A DNA stretch of 64,000 nucleotides from Arcuatula senhousia (GCA_963971305.1 OZ020308.1:25635275-25699274), one strand, 5' to 3'; positions 32,763 to 43,719 are shown, counted from the stretch's first letter. The notes: generated by a model not told the origin, from the sequence alone. Program-made: numbers and translations.

Positions 32763-34217
32763 GTGGGTGGAAAGTCCACCAAAGAAGGCATGTGTCAAAA
32801 ACCTTTGTTAGTCCACCATGGGCAGCATGTGTCGAAAGCAATTGACTATCCATATTGGGCCTAAAAAGTAAAAGTTTCAATGTGTTGGGGTCGTATCATG
32901 CTGCACGCGGCGAAGCTTTTTATTTTATCATAGTACATGTAGTATGCTGATTTTTAGTACGTGTTTTCCTTATAAAAATATATTATAAACTATGACGTAA
33001 TGAATTGCTTTAAGGGTATCCATTGTTATTTAATTTCTTTTAGCGCATCTGGCCAAAGTCCATTTTAGCTAATGCCACCACAATGCGTCCGTCGTCTTCC
33101 GTCGTCTGTGAACAATTCAAAAAATTTCTGAAACCACCGAAAAAAATTTATCAAAACTTTGCATGAATGATAAAGTACACGTCGGCAAGAAACGCTTCTC
33201 ATTTTAAAGAAATTAGATTCAAACAAGTCGGCTGTTACTGAAAATATAACATATAACTCTTTACAATTGGGAAACTATAACATATGAGAATCAACCGACG
33301 AATCTAAGGCTCTATAAAATCAAAAGCTCAGCAAAAGTCTGTTGTTTTGGGTCGAGTTGAGTCAGTTTACCCCTAATAGTAGTAATGTCACTTTAAATGT
33401 CAAAAACAGCGCTTTTCATATTTGTTCCATATATAATGAAAATTATTGCAGATAAGGAAAAGCTTGTCTCTTGCTTTAGCCTTCATCTCATTGAGCTCTT
33501 TAAAAATCTTCCAGGGTTAAAGATGTCAGATGACCCCTAAATAGGGGTTATGGCTCTTAAAATGTCCAAAGAAACGGTTTTTCATGTTTCATCATATGGG
33601 TTTAGCTTAACTTTGGGTTCCTGAGGAGAATCAATCTCAAATGGTTTTGAGAAAAGACAAAACAAAGACACGGAAACCATGCTGGAAGAAATGAAGACCG
33701 CAATGGTCGTCACTTGGTATAGGTAAAGGTACATAATATTGAGACCTAGGATCAATGTTAATGGGGTTGGTTAATCTTAAAATTTATTATAAATTTGTAA
33801 CAAGTCATATTACCAAAATTAACCCCGATAAAGCGACCATTTAGAATTTTTAGTTGGGAGGCAATACAAAGATCAATTAATTGCTGCCAATGTGTGTTGA
33901 AAACATTATCTATTATTATAGTTCTTAAGATTTTTTCCTAACAAATTTTAATTAAACAATTCAATCTATCATATAACATATTCCAAAAGCAAAACCGACC
34001 GGGTGATAATCTTTTTATCTATCACCCTCGCGGGTGATATTGTTTTATCTATCACCCTCTCGTGCGCCGAGCTCGTGCTCAGCCTCAATTTGACATTTTT
34101 GATCAGTTGTAAAATTCATAGTATTTAGAATCAATAATATTTCGTGCAAAGTCTTTATTTTAACTAAAACTGATTAATGCATCTACTAACAGACAAACGC
34201 CTAAACAAATAAAAAAA
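32763..34217. other. No gene seen; short repeat pieces
   Basis: Contains pieces of bivalve repeats: AGCGCATCTGGCCAAAGTCC with a GTCCGTCGTC tract near 33040-33105, a small Penelope-like tail near 33660-33740, and GGGTGATA inverted motifs at 34000-34070. No coding exon recognised. Confidence 0.45.
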
Positions 34218-34300
34218 AATACAAATGACAACAAAGTTCCAGACAATTAATTTTTCTACGCCTGAGGCGCATTTCGTCTATTCAAGACTCATCAGAGGCG

Positions 34301-36456
34301 CTCTACCAAAAATATTGAAAATGCCAAACACTATATGAATATGAAGAGCATAGAACAGTAAAAACCAAAAATACTAAACTGGGGAACCAAATTATAACTA
34401 AGATAATCAACCTATGTCTTGTGTAGGAAGAACCTTAGGGTTTAGACGATTTTGAAATTTAGACGGATCATTTAAAACTTTGATGTTTTCTCCAACTCAA
34501 AAGTGTTGGTGCCGGAGCGGGCTAACCTCGGGGAATTAAAACTCCACCAGCAGTGCTAACCTTCAAGTGTGTTCGAAATACAAATGACAACAAAGTTCCA
34601 AACAATTAATATTTCTACGCCTGACGCGCGTTTTGTCTTTTCAAGACTCATCAGAGGCACTCTACCAAAAATATTGAAAATGCCAAACACTATATGAATA
34701 TGAAGAGCATAGAACAGTACAAACCAAAAATACCAAACCGGGGAACCAAATTATAATTAAGATAATCAACCTATGTCTTGGGTTGGAAGAACCTAAGGGT
34801 TTATACAATTTTGAAATTTAGACGGACAATTTAAAACTTTGATGTTTTCTCCAACTCAAAAGTGTTGGTGCCGGAGCGGGCTAACCTCGGGGAATTAAAA
34901 CTCCACCAGCAGTGCTAACCTTCACGTGTGTTCGAATTACAAATGACAACAAAGTTCCAGACAATTAATTTTTCTACGCCTGACGCGCGTTTTGTCTATT
35001 CAAGACTCATCAGAGGCGCTCTACCAAAAATATTGAAAATACCAAACACTATATGAATATGAAGAGCATAGAACAGTAAAAATAAAAAAATACTAAACTG
35101 GGGAACCAAATTATAACTAAGATAATCAACCTATGTGTGGGGTAGGAAGAACCTTCGGGTTTAGACAATTTGGAATTTAGACGGATTATTTAAAACTTTG
35201 ATGTTTTCTCCAACTCAAAAGTGCTGGTGCCGGAGCGGGCTAACCTCGGGGAATTAAAACTCCACCAGCAGTGCTAACCTTCACGTGTGTTCGAATTACA
35301 AATGACAACAAAGTTCCAGACAATTAATTTTTTTACGCCTGACGCGCTTTTCGTCTATTCAAGACTCATCAGAGGCGCTCTACCAAAAATATTGAAAATG
35401 CCAAACACTATATGAATATGAAGAGCATAGAACAGTAAAAACCAAAAATACTAAACTGGGGAACCAAATTATAACTAAGATAATCAACCTATGTCTTGTG
35501 TAGGAAGAACCTTAGGGTTTAGACGATTTTGAAATTTAGACGGATCATTTAAAACTTTGATGTTTTCTCCAACTCAAAAGTGTTGGTGCCGGAGCGGGCT
35601 AACCTCGGGGAATTAAAACTCCACCAGCAGTGCTAACCTTCAAGTGTGTTCGAAATACAAATGACAACAAAGTTCCAAACAATTAATATTTCTACGCCTG
35701 ACGCGCGTTTTGTCTTTTCAAGACTCATCAGAGGCACTCTACCAAAAATATTGAAAATGCCAAACACTATATGAATATGAAGAGCATAGAACAGTACAAA
35801 CCAAAAATACCAAACCGGGGAACCAAATTATAATTAAGATAATCAACCTATGTCTTGGGTTGGAAGAACCTAAGGGTTTATACAATTTTGAAATTTAGAC
35901 GGACAATTTAAAACTTTGATGTTTTCTCCAACTCAAAAGTGTTGGTGCCGGAGCGGGCTAACCTCGGGGAATTAAAACTCCACCAGCAGTGCTAACCTTC
36001 ACGTGTGTTCGAATTACAAATGACAACAAAGTTCCAGACAATTAATTTTTCTACGCCTGACGCGCGTTTTGTCTATTCAAGACTCATCAGAGGCGCTCTA
36101 CCAAAAATATTGAAAATACCAAACACTATATGAATATGAAGAGCATAGAACAGTAAAAATAAAAAAATACTAAACTGGGGAACCAAATTATAACTAAGAT
36201 AATCAACCTATGTGTGGGGTAGGAAGAACCTTCGGGTTTAGACAATTTGGAATTTAGACGGATTATTTAAAACTTTGATGTTTTCTCCAACTCAAAAGTG
36301 CTGGTGCCGGAGCGGGCTAACCTCGGGGAATTAAAACTCCACCAGCAGTGCTAACCTTCACGTGTGTTCGAATTACAAATGACAACAAAGTTCCAGACAA
36401 TTAATTTTTTTACGCCTGACGCGCTTTTCGTCTATTCAAGACTCATCAGAGGCGCT
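34301..36456. repeat. Higher-order repeat: two 1078-bp blocks
   Basis: The three-monomer block 34301-35378 is repeated as 35379-36456 with, to my eye, no difference. Shared diagnostic variants include ATGTCTTGTGTAGG, ATGTCTTGGGTTGG and ATGTGTGGGGTAGG in the same order. Monomers within a block differ much more. This is recent unequal exchange, or possibly an assembly duplication. Confidence 0.85.
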
Positions 36457-37493
36457 CTACCAAAAATATTGAAAATGCCAAACACTATATGAATATGAAG
36501 AGCATGGAACAGTTAAAACCACAAATACTAAACTGGGGAACCAAATTATAACTAAGATAATCAACCTATGTCTGGGGTAAGAAGAACCTTAGGGTTTAGA
36601 CGATTTTGAAATTTAGACGGATAATTTAAAACTTTGATGTTTTCTCCAACTCAAAAGTGTTGGTTGCCGGAGCGGGCTAACCTCGGGGAATTAAAACTCC
36701 ACCAGCAGTGCTATCCTTCACATGTGTTTGAAATACAAATGACAACAAAGTTCCAGACAATTAATATTTCTACGCCTGACGTGCGTTTTGTCTTTTCAAG
36801 ACTCATCAGAGGCACTCTACCAAAAATATTGAAAATGCCAAACACTGTATGAATATGAAGAGCATAGAACAGTAAAAACCAAAAATAAATACTAAACTGG
36901 AGAACCAAATTATAACTAAAATAATCAACCTATGTGTGGGGTAGGAAGAACCTTAGGGTTTAGACAATTTTGAAATTTAGACGGATAATTTAAAACTTTG
37001 ATGTTTTCTCCAACTCAAAAGTGTTGGTGCCGGAGCGGGCTAACCTCGGGCAATTAAAACTCCATCATCAGTGCTAACCTTCACGTGTGTTCGAATTACA
37101 AATGACAACAAAGTTCCAGACAATTAATATTTCTACGCCTGACGCACGTTTTGTCTTTTCAAGACTCATCAGAGGCGCTCTACCAAAAATATTGAAAATG
37201 CCAAACACTATATGAATATAAAGAGCATAGAACAGTAAAAACCCAAAATACTAAACTGGGGAACCAAATTATAACTAAGATAATCAACCTATGTCTGGGG
37301 TAGGAAGAACCTTAGGGATTAGACAATTTTGAAATTTAGACGGATAATTTAAAACTTTGATGTTTTCTCCAACTCAAAAGTGTTGGTGACGGAGAGGGCT
37401 AACCTCGGGGAATTAAAGCTCCACCAGCAGTGCTAACCTTCACGTGTGTTCGAAATACAAATGACAACAAAGTTCCAGACGATTAATTTTTCT

Positions 37494-37537
37494 ACGCCTG
37501 ACGTGCGTTTCGTCTATTCAAGACTCATCAGAGGCGC
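37494..37537 (-). ncRNA. Hammerhead ribozyme, type I, core intact
   Basis: Read on the minus strand: stem I GCGCCT/AGGCGT, CTGATGA, stem II GTCT-TGAAT-AGAC, GAA, stem III AC-GCAC-GT, cleavage after GTC. The only array 1 copy with all catalytic positions. Predicted cleavage lies between 37500 and 37499. Confidence 0.75.
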
Positions 37538-37722
37538 TCTACCAAAAATATTGAAAATGCCAAACACTATATGAATATGAAGAGCACAGAACAGTAAAAA
37601 CTATTTTCTAAAGTCATTTCATAAGGCAACATTTTATTTCAGTTTAATTTTTGAAAACATATAAAAAGATTTGAAAATCCGTCGGTTAAATGATTCAGTA
37701 TAATAAATTAAATGTTATATAT

Positions 37723-37836
37723 CTGAGAGGGTGATAGAGTAGATTGCTACCCTTCAAAAAGACATTGTCAACCTCGGCTGCGCCTCAGGTGACAATCCTT
37801 TTCTCAGGGTATCAATCTACTCTATCACACTCTCAG
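37723..37836. mobile_element. Foldback MITE between the two arrays
   Basis: CTGAGAGGGTGATAGAGTAG at the left is mirrored by CTACTCTATCACACTCTCAG at the right. The centre holds GTCAACCTCGGCTGCGCCTC / AGGTGAC. The remaining spacer (37603-38397) is ordinary AT-rich DNA with no gene seen. Confidence 0.7.
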
Positions 37837-38440
37837 CTATATGTTATTTATATAGAGTTTCTGTTTATGCATAAATCATTACAACAATCCTCAGGTAAAA
37901 TTTCCTGAATGGATTGATGCATCTGGACTTCATTATCAATAAAATCTAAATGATACCCAATTCTTAAATTAAGATCGACAATTAATAAAATGCTTCCTTT
38001 ATCAGCTAATTGTGATATTTCACTTTCTAGTTTTATATAGTCATCATTATAATGAGGAGAGTTTACTGGTGGTATATAACAAGCACAAAAAAATATCTTT
38101 AGCTAATCAAAAAACATCTTTATCAAGTTTAAGCCACAGCCTATTGGGTGATATACTCAAATATTTTAACTCATTTATCCCTTTCTGTATATGAGATTTA
38201 AAAATTATGACTATACCTCCACTATACCGTTTTGATCTACGGGTCTTGTTTCGACATTTTTGAATAATTTTGAAATTAGGAATCTAAACATCTAAATCAG
38301 TGCCTTTTTTAGTTTCTAATAGAATATTGATATCATTTTAAAAGTTAATTAAGAAAAAACCAGCTTTGCATTTGCCTCATAAATCATTAATATTCCAAGA
38401 AATACAAATGTAAACAAAGTTCCAGACAATAAATTTTGCT

Positions 38441-38484
38441 ACGCCTGACGCGCGTTTCGTCTATTCAAGACTCATCAGAGGCGC
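38441..38484 (-). ncRNA. Hammerhead ribozyme, type I, intact
   Basis: Minus strand: GCGCCT | CTGATGA | GTCT-TGAAT-AGAC | GAA | AC-GCGC-GT | C, cleavage, AGGCGT. All core residues match the hammerhead consensus. The short stem III is the form seen in metazoan satellite and retrozyme hammerheads. Confidence 0.85.
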
Positions 38485-38794
38485 TCTACCAAAAATTTTG
38501 AAAATGCCAAACACTGAATATGAAGAGCATAGAACAGTATAACCAAAAATACCAAACTGGGGAACCAAATTATTACTCAGATATTCAACCTATGTCTGGG
38601 GTAGGAAGAACCTTTGGGTTTAGACAATAATGAAATTTAGACGGATAATTTAAAGCTTTGAAGTATTCTCTAACTCAAAAGTGTTGGTGCGGGAGCGGGC
38701 TAACCTCGGGAAATTAAAACCTCATCAGCAGTGCTAACCTTCACGTGTGTTCGAAATACAAATGACAACAAAGTTCCAGACAATAAATTTTGCT

Positions 38795-38838
38795 ACGCCT
38801 GATGCGCGTTTCGTCTATTCAAGACTCATCAGAGGCGC
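38795..38838 (-). ncRNA. Hammerhead ribozyme, stem III weakened
   Basis: As 38441 but with ATC at the cleavage site instead of GTC. The second stem III pair becomes C-A. Core otherwise intact; activity probably reduced. Confidence 0.7.
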
Positions 38839-39148
38839 TCTACCAAAAATATTGAAAATGCCAAACACTGAATATGAAGAGCATAGAACAGTATAACCAA
38901 AAATACCAAACTGGGGAACCAAATTATTACTCAGATATTCAACCTATGTCTGGGGTAGGAAGAACCTTAGGGTTTAGACAATTTTGAAATTTAGACGGAT
39001 AATTTAAAGTTTTGTTGTATTCTCCAACTCAAAAGTGTTGGTGCCGGAGCGGGCTAACCTCGGGGAATTTAAACTCCACCAGCAGTGCTAACCTTCACGT
39101 GTGTTCGAAATACAAATGACAACAAAGTTCCAGACAATTAGATTTGCT

Positions 39149-39192
39149 ACGCCTGACTGGCGTTTCGTCTATTCAAGACTCATCAGAGGCGC
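39149..39192 (-). ncRNA. Hammerhead ribozyme, variant stem III loop
   Basis: Core, stem I and stem II as 38441. The stem III tetraloop is GCCA instead of GCGC, with both closing pairs kept. Confidence 0.8.
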
Positions 39193-39204
39193 TCTACCAA
39201 AAAT

Positions 39205-39394
39205 CAGAATTCCGACCAGTACCTCCCCGTGGTGGAAGACGGGCCCTGCTCCAGCGATAACAAATGATACTCTGGAGCAGCTAACACTGGCGGTGGTGTG
39301 TCATGGGCTGGACGACCCATGGCACATAGCTAGTCTATTAGTCGATGCAGAGGGGCTTTCCCTTAGTCACGACTATAAATACCTATCAGTCAGT
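39205..39394. mobile_element. 190-bp GC-rich insertion with 11-bp TSD
   Basis: The monomer sequence CTACCAAAAAT occurs on both sides (39194-39204 and 39395-39405). The 190 bp between them are much richer in G+C than anything nearby. Internal stems include GCTCCAG/CTGGAGC and CATGGG/CCCATG. A reading frame is open across it (LEQLTLAVVCHGLDDPWHIA), but an 11-bp duplication points to retroposition. No poly(A) tail and no good tRNA-type boxes are seen. It may be a structured-RNA retroposon or a retrocopied gene piece; unidentified. Confidence 0.6.
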
Positions 39395-39701
39395 CTACCA
39401 AAAATATTGAAAATGCCAAACACTGAATATGAAGAGCATAAAACAGTATAACCAAAAATACCAAACTGGGGAACCAAATATTACTCAGATATTCAACTTT
39501 GTCTGGGGTAGGAAGAACCTTAGGGTTTAGACAATTTTGAAATTTAGACGGATAATTTAAAGCTTTGATGTATTCTCCAACTCAGAAGTGTTGGTGCCGG
39601 AGCGGGCTAACCTCTTGGAATTTAAACTCCACCAGCAGTGATAACCTTCACGTGTGTTCGAAATACAAATGACAACAAAGTTCCAAACAATAAATTTTGC
39701 T

Positions 39702-39745
39702 ACGCCTGATGCGCGTTTCGTCTATTCAAGACTCATCAGAGGCGC
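39702..39745 (-). ncRNA. Hammerhead ribozyme, stem III weakened
   Basis: Same ATC variant as 38795-38838; core residues intact. Confidence 0.7.
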
Positions 39746-40055
39746 TCTACGAAAAATATTGAAAATGCCAAACACTGAATATGAAGAACATAGAACAGTA
39801 TAACCAAAAATACCAAACTGGGGAACCAAATTATTACTCAGATATTCAACCTATGTCTGGGGTAGGAAGAACCTTAGGGTCTAGACAATTTTGAAATTTA
39901 GACGGATAATTTAAAGCTTTGATGTATTCTCCAACTCAAAAGTGTTGGTGCCAGAGCGGGCTAACCTCGGGGAATTTAAACTCCACCAGCAGTGCTAACC
40001 TTCACGTGTGTTCGAAATACAAATGACAACAATGTTCCAGACAATAAATTTTGCT

Positions 40056-40099
40056 ACGCCTGACGCGCGTTTCGTCTATTCAAGACTCATCAGAGGCGC
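40056..40099 (-). ncRNA. Hammerhead ribozyme, type I, intact
   Basis: Identical to the 38441-38484 motif at all core and stem positions. Confidence 0.85.
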
Positions 40100-40409
40100 T
40101 CTACCAAAAATATTGAAAATGCCAAACACTGAATATGAAGAGCATAGAACAGTATAACCAAAAATACCAAACTGGGGAACCAAATTATTACTAAGATATT
40201 CAACCTATGTGTGGGGTAGGAAGAACCTTAGGGTCTAGACAATTTTGAAATTTAGACGGATAATTTAAAGCTTTGATGTATTCGCCAACTCAAAAGTGTT
40301 GGTGCCGGAGCGGGCTAACCTCGGGGAATTTAAACTCCACCAGCAGTGCTAACCTTCACGTGTGTTCGAAATACAAATGACAACAAAGTTTCAGACAATA
40401 GATTTTGCT

Positions 40410-40453
40410 ACGCCAGACGCGCGTTTCGTCTATTCAAGACTCATCAGAGGCGC
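40410..40453 (-). ncRNA. Hammerhead ribozyme, first stem I pair changed
   Basis: The base after the cleavage site is T instead of A (TGGCGT), giving a U-U mismatch next to the scissile bond. Catalytic core intact. Confidence 0.7.
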
Positions 40454-40765
40454 TCTACCAAAAATATTGAAAATGCCAAACACTGAATATGAAGAGCATA
40501 GAACAGTATAACCAAAAAATACCAAACTGGGGAACCAAATTATTACTAAGATATTCAACCTATGTCTGGGGTAGGAAGAACCTTAGGGTTTAGACAATTT
40601 TGAAATTTAGACGGATAATTTTAAAGCTTTGATGTATTCTCCAAATCAAAAGTGTTGGTGCCGGAACGGGCTAACCTCGGGGAATTTAAACTCCACCAGC
40701 AGTGCTAACCTTCACGTGTGTTCGAAATACAAATGACAACAAAGTTCCAGACAATAAATTTTGCT

Positions 40766-40809
40766 ACGCCTGATGCGCGTTTCGTCTATTCAAGACTCAT
40801 CAGAGGCGC
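40766..40809 (-). ncRNA. Hammerhead ribozyme, stem III weakened
   Basis: Same ATC variant as 38795-38838. Confidence 0.7.
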
Positions 40810-41076
40810 TCTACCAAAAATATTGAAAATGCCAAACACTGAATATGAAGAGCATAGAACAGTATAACCAAAAATACCAAACTGGGGATACAAATTATTA
40901 CTAAGATATTCAACCTATGTCTGGGGTAGGAAGAACCTTAGGGTTTAGACAATTTTGAAATTTAGACGGATAATTTTAAAGCTTTGATGTATTCTCCAAA
41001 TCAAAAGTGTTGGTGCTAACCTTCACGTGTGTTCGAAATACAAATGACAACAAAGTTTCAGACAATAGATTTTGCT

Positions 41077-41120
41077 TCGCCAGACGCGCGTTTCGTCTAT
41101 TCAAGACTCATCAGAGGCGC
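41077..41120 (-). ncRNA. Hammerhead ribozyme, stem I altered
   Basis: Stem I 3' strand TGGCGA carries two changes; CTGATGA, GAA, stem II and stem III are intact. Confidence 0.65.
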
Positions 41121-41431
41121 TCTTCCAAAAATATTGAAAATGCCAAACACTGAATATGAAGAGCATAGAACAGTATAACCAAAAAATACCAAACTGGGGA
41201 ACCAAATTATTACTAAGATATTCAACCTATGTCTGGGGTAGGAAGAACCTTAGGGTTTAGACAATTTTGAAATTTAGACGGATAATTTAAAACTTTGATG
41301 TATTCTCCAAATCAAAAGTGTTGGTGCCGGAGCGGGCTAACCTCGGGGAATTTAAACTCCACCAGCAGTGCTAACCTTCACGTGTGTTCGAAATACAAAT
41401 GACAACAAAGTTCCAGACAATAAATTTTGCT

Positions 41432-41475
41432 ACGCCTGACGCGCGTTTCGTCTATTCAAGACTCATCAGAGGCGC
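41432..41475 (-). ncRNA. Hammerhead ribozyme, type I, intact
   Basis: Matches 38441-38484 exactly in core and stems. Predicted scissile bond lies between 41438 and 41437. Confidence 0.85.
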
Positions 41476-41894
41476 TCTACCAAAAATATTGAAAATGCCA
41501 AACACTGAATATGAAGAGCATAGAACAGTATAACCAAAAATACCAAACTGGGGATACAAATTATTACTAAGATATTCAACCTATGTCTGGGGTAGGAAGA
41601 ACCTTAGGGTTTAGACAATTTTGAACTTATTGTCAATGAATTCAACATATTCATAAAGTGTTAATCATAATACAGAAAAAAATATGCAATTATACAGGTC
41701 AAATTAAGGATTTAGTCAGATTTAATAGTGTACTCTTAAATCATTACTTTGTGCATTTATCAATGTATCTCTTAAAAACAAATTTATGAAACTTTACTAT
41801 CTGAATATTTTTGTAAATTTATAATAATAATAAAAAAAAGAGATGATTTGAACTTCAATGTATCAGAAAAACTCCACTTGTCTCCTTAGGGAAC

Positions 41895-42514
41895 GGTCAT
41901 TATTTATCAGCTGAGGGGGTTGGGTGATTTTAGAGGGAGTCGAAAATAAATTTCATGCTAAATTGAGGAGGTCTAAAATTATTTACTCACAACAAGTGAG
42001 GGGGTCGAAATTCAATATATCATTTTTTAAAGAGTATGCCATGTATTCTTGTTCGAGATGTTTGGAGTAGGTTTTGCATTTAAATTCCCATTGCTTTCAG
42101 AAATTCCTTTGTTGAAAATTGTTAATGCTTTACTATGTATACTCTACCCAAGAACATTAAATAAACACGTTATTTTAAAATGTTCCTGCTCTATCCTACA
42201 ACACAATAGAACTTATTCAAACAGGTTCCAGTTCGGCATACCGGTCTCAGTTTGGTATGTTCTTCAATTAGATAATGTGATTGGCATTTTTACCTTTATT
42301 GGTAGAGCTCCTCTGAGGAGTTTTGAATAGACGAAATGCGTGTCAGGCGTTGCAAAAATTGATTACCTTGAAATTTGTCTATACTGCATCAAATAATTTT
42401 TGTAATGGGAGGGGGAGATTTTCTGAGGGGGTTGAAATTTTTGTATGGTTATCAGTGAGGGGGTTGAATATTTTTACAAGAAACTTGAACAAAATCAGCT
42501 GATAAATAATGACC
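41895..42514. mobile_element. MITE carrying a plus-strand retrozyme fragment
   Basis: The ends GGTCATTATTTATCAGCTGA and TCAGCTGATAAATAATGACC are perfect 20-bp inverted repeats. GAGGGGGTTG motifs lie near both ends. The interior (about 42200-42360) holds part of a retrozyme monomer in plus orientation. The 93-codon frame at 42049 is chance. Confidence 0.75.
42307..42350 (+). ncRNA. Decayed hammerhead, plus strand
   Basis: GCTCCT, CTGAGGA (position 7 is free to vary), GTTT-TGAAT-AGAC, GAA, AT-GCGT-GT, C then AGGCGT. Core residues survive, but stem I has a mismatch and stems II and III use wobble pairs. Likely a fossil. Confidence 0.6.
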
Positions 42515-42603
42515 CTTCACTTAATCAGTAATGCACAAAGAAAGATAACTCCATTTTCTATGAAACAACAAAGTAACATGGTTGGATCCAGTATTGAAAG
42601 CCC

Positions 42604-42850
42604 CATTGAAATTAATGCATTACCAACTTTAGAAATAAATTCATAGAAATTTCATCTTTAAAATGCCAAATCTTTTATACTTCATTCGATGAAGATAAGA
42701 TGCAGTATGTTCGTTTTCAGTAATAAAACCATATACCTTTGCAGCATATTTTGGCTTTTCACATGTCATTGTTTGTACACATTGTAATTTCGCAGTAAAT
42801 TCCATTAATACGCATACCTCAATAAATGCACTGGCAAAAATCAAAATGTA
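42604..42850 (-). repeat. First of two ~245-bp direct repeats with a shared frame
   Basis: Pairs with 43886-44124. On the minus strand both begin a frame MEF(T/A)AKLQC, then QTMTCEKPKYAA, which is followed here by a possible GTATAT donor. The second copy has a TAG after KYAA. The 67-codon frame in this copy is not recognised; it may be an old duplicated exon. Confidence 0.4.
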
Positions 42851-43332
42851 CTTTTAATAAAACTTTTAATAAAAATGTCAATTACGTACCAGAAAGCTCT
42901 CATACAAAGGGGCGGATCTAAATGACGCATGCATATTTACTGAATTCATCCCAACAACAATCAGAAAAGGGTCTCCCTATGTTCCCAAACAGGTACATGT
43001 ATCATCCTCAAAAGATTTAAAAACCAAGAAAATATATATATAAATTTAACAAATAAAAATTGTAAAGAACATTTTTTTTTCAGTATAAATCAACAATTAT
43101 TAAATGAGTAGGTGTACACATGTTTATATTTAAAAAATATTAATACCATACATAATATCTATTTGCATTGCATTATTGCCATGATTGTACCTATCATTAA
43201 ATCTTGACTTACAATTACATGTCATATGATATAGAGGAAAATACTTTTCAAACAGTCTATTAAGCATACAATGGCCGATGTTTCGCCTCTTTCTGCAGAC
43301 TGTGGACTGCTTTCAGTATCAGCCACTTTACA

Positions 43333-43719
43333 TTAAGGATGGTCACTCCTCAATTTTCTTATATCAAACTTTTTATACTTTGTGGTGTAAATGATAAATA
43401 GCTGTCCATTTTATCAAATGACAAAAAGAAAACCATAGGTCCGTGCACTCATGACATTAAAAATTTGGCGGGAAATTAGACTCCTCTAGATTTTACATTA
43501 CTTTTGCCTTGAGATATTTTTGACCTTATAAACTATGAAGTTGTATCAAGAATTTTAAGAAATTTTATACAGTTGGATCTTAAGGTTTATAAAATCAGAA
43601 AATGTTATAAAAAGTAGAGGTCAGTGTGCAAAAACGTTCTTCAGTATTCAAAGGTAAAATCTAGTGGATTTCCGAATTCTGACTGAAATCCAGAAATATG
43701 AACAGTGACCATCCTTAAG
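43333..43719. mobile_element. MITE with TTAAGGATGGTCACT ends
   Basis: TTAAGGATGGTCACT at the left and AGTGACCATCCTTAA at the right are perfect inverted repeats. Related by ends to 57698-58045. No ORF. Confidence 0.75.

Larger units (their letters stand above)
34218..37602 (-). repeat. Retrozyme-like satellite array 1 (~359-bp monomers)
   Basis: Nine full monomers and part of a tenth, each with a minus-strand hammerhead motif. Motifs start (lowest coordinate) at 34258, 34617, 34976, 35335, 35694, 36053, 36412, 36772, 37135 and 37494, i.e. spacing 359-363 bp. Monomers 2, 3, 5, 6, 8 and 9 read TTTTGTC instead of TTTCGTC, which turns G12 of the catalytic GAA into A. Monomers 1, 4 and 7 have damaged stem III. 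Only 37494-37537 keeps every core position. The array is built of a three-monomer block repeated twice. Transcribed from the minus strand it would give a multimeric RNA. Confidence 0.85.
38398..41627 (-). repeat. Retrozyme-like satellite array 2 (~354-bp monomers)
   Basis: Nine hammerhead-bearing monomers, with motifs starting at 38441, 38795, 39149, 39702, 40056, 40410, 40766, 41077 and 41432. Spacing is 354-356 bp, apart from 553 bp where a 190-bp insertion lies and 311 bp where ~45 bp (GGAGCGGGCTAACC ... CAGCAGT) was lost. It is a distinct subfamily from array 1: CAATAAATTTTGCTACGCCT and GAACAGTATAACC are diagnostic. G12 is kept in every monomer. Confidence 0.85.

Noticed and set aside
34258..34301. 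First hammerhead motif of array 1 as an active ribozyme
   Set aside because: The sequence GAGGCGCATTTCG breaks stem III and the cleavage-site context; treated as a decayed copy.
39101..39451. 116-codon frame as a gene
   Set aside because: Both ends are satellite sequence; only the 190-bp insertion in the middle is unusual, and it is listed separately.
34218..41627. CRISPR-like regular repeats
   Set aside because: Monomers are ~355 bp with no spacer/repeat division, in a eukaryotic genome.
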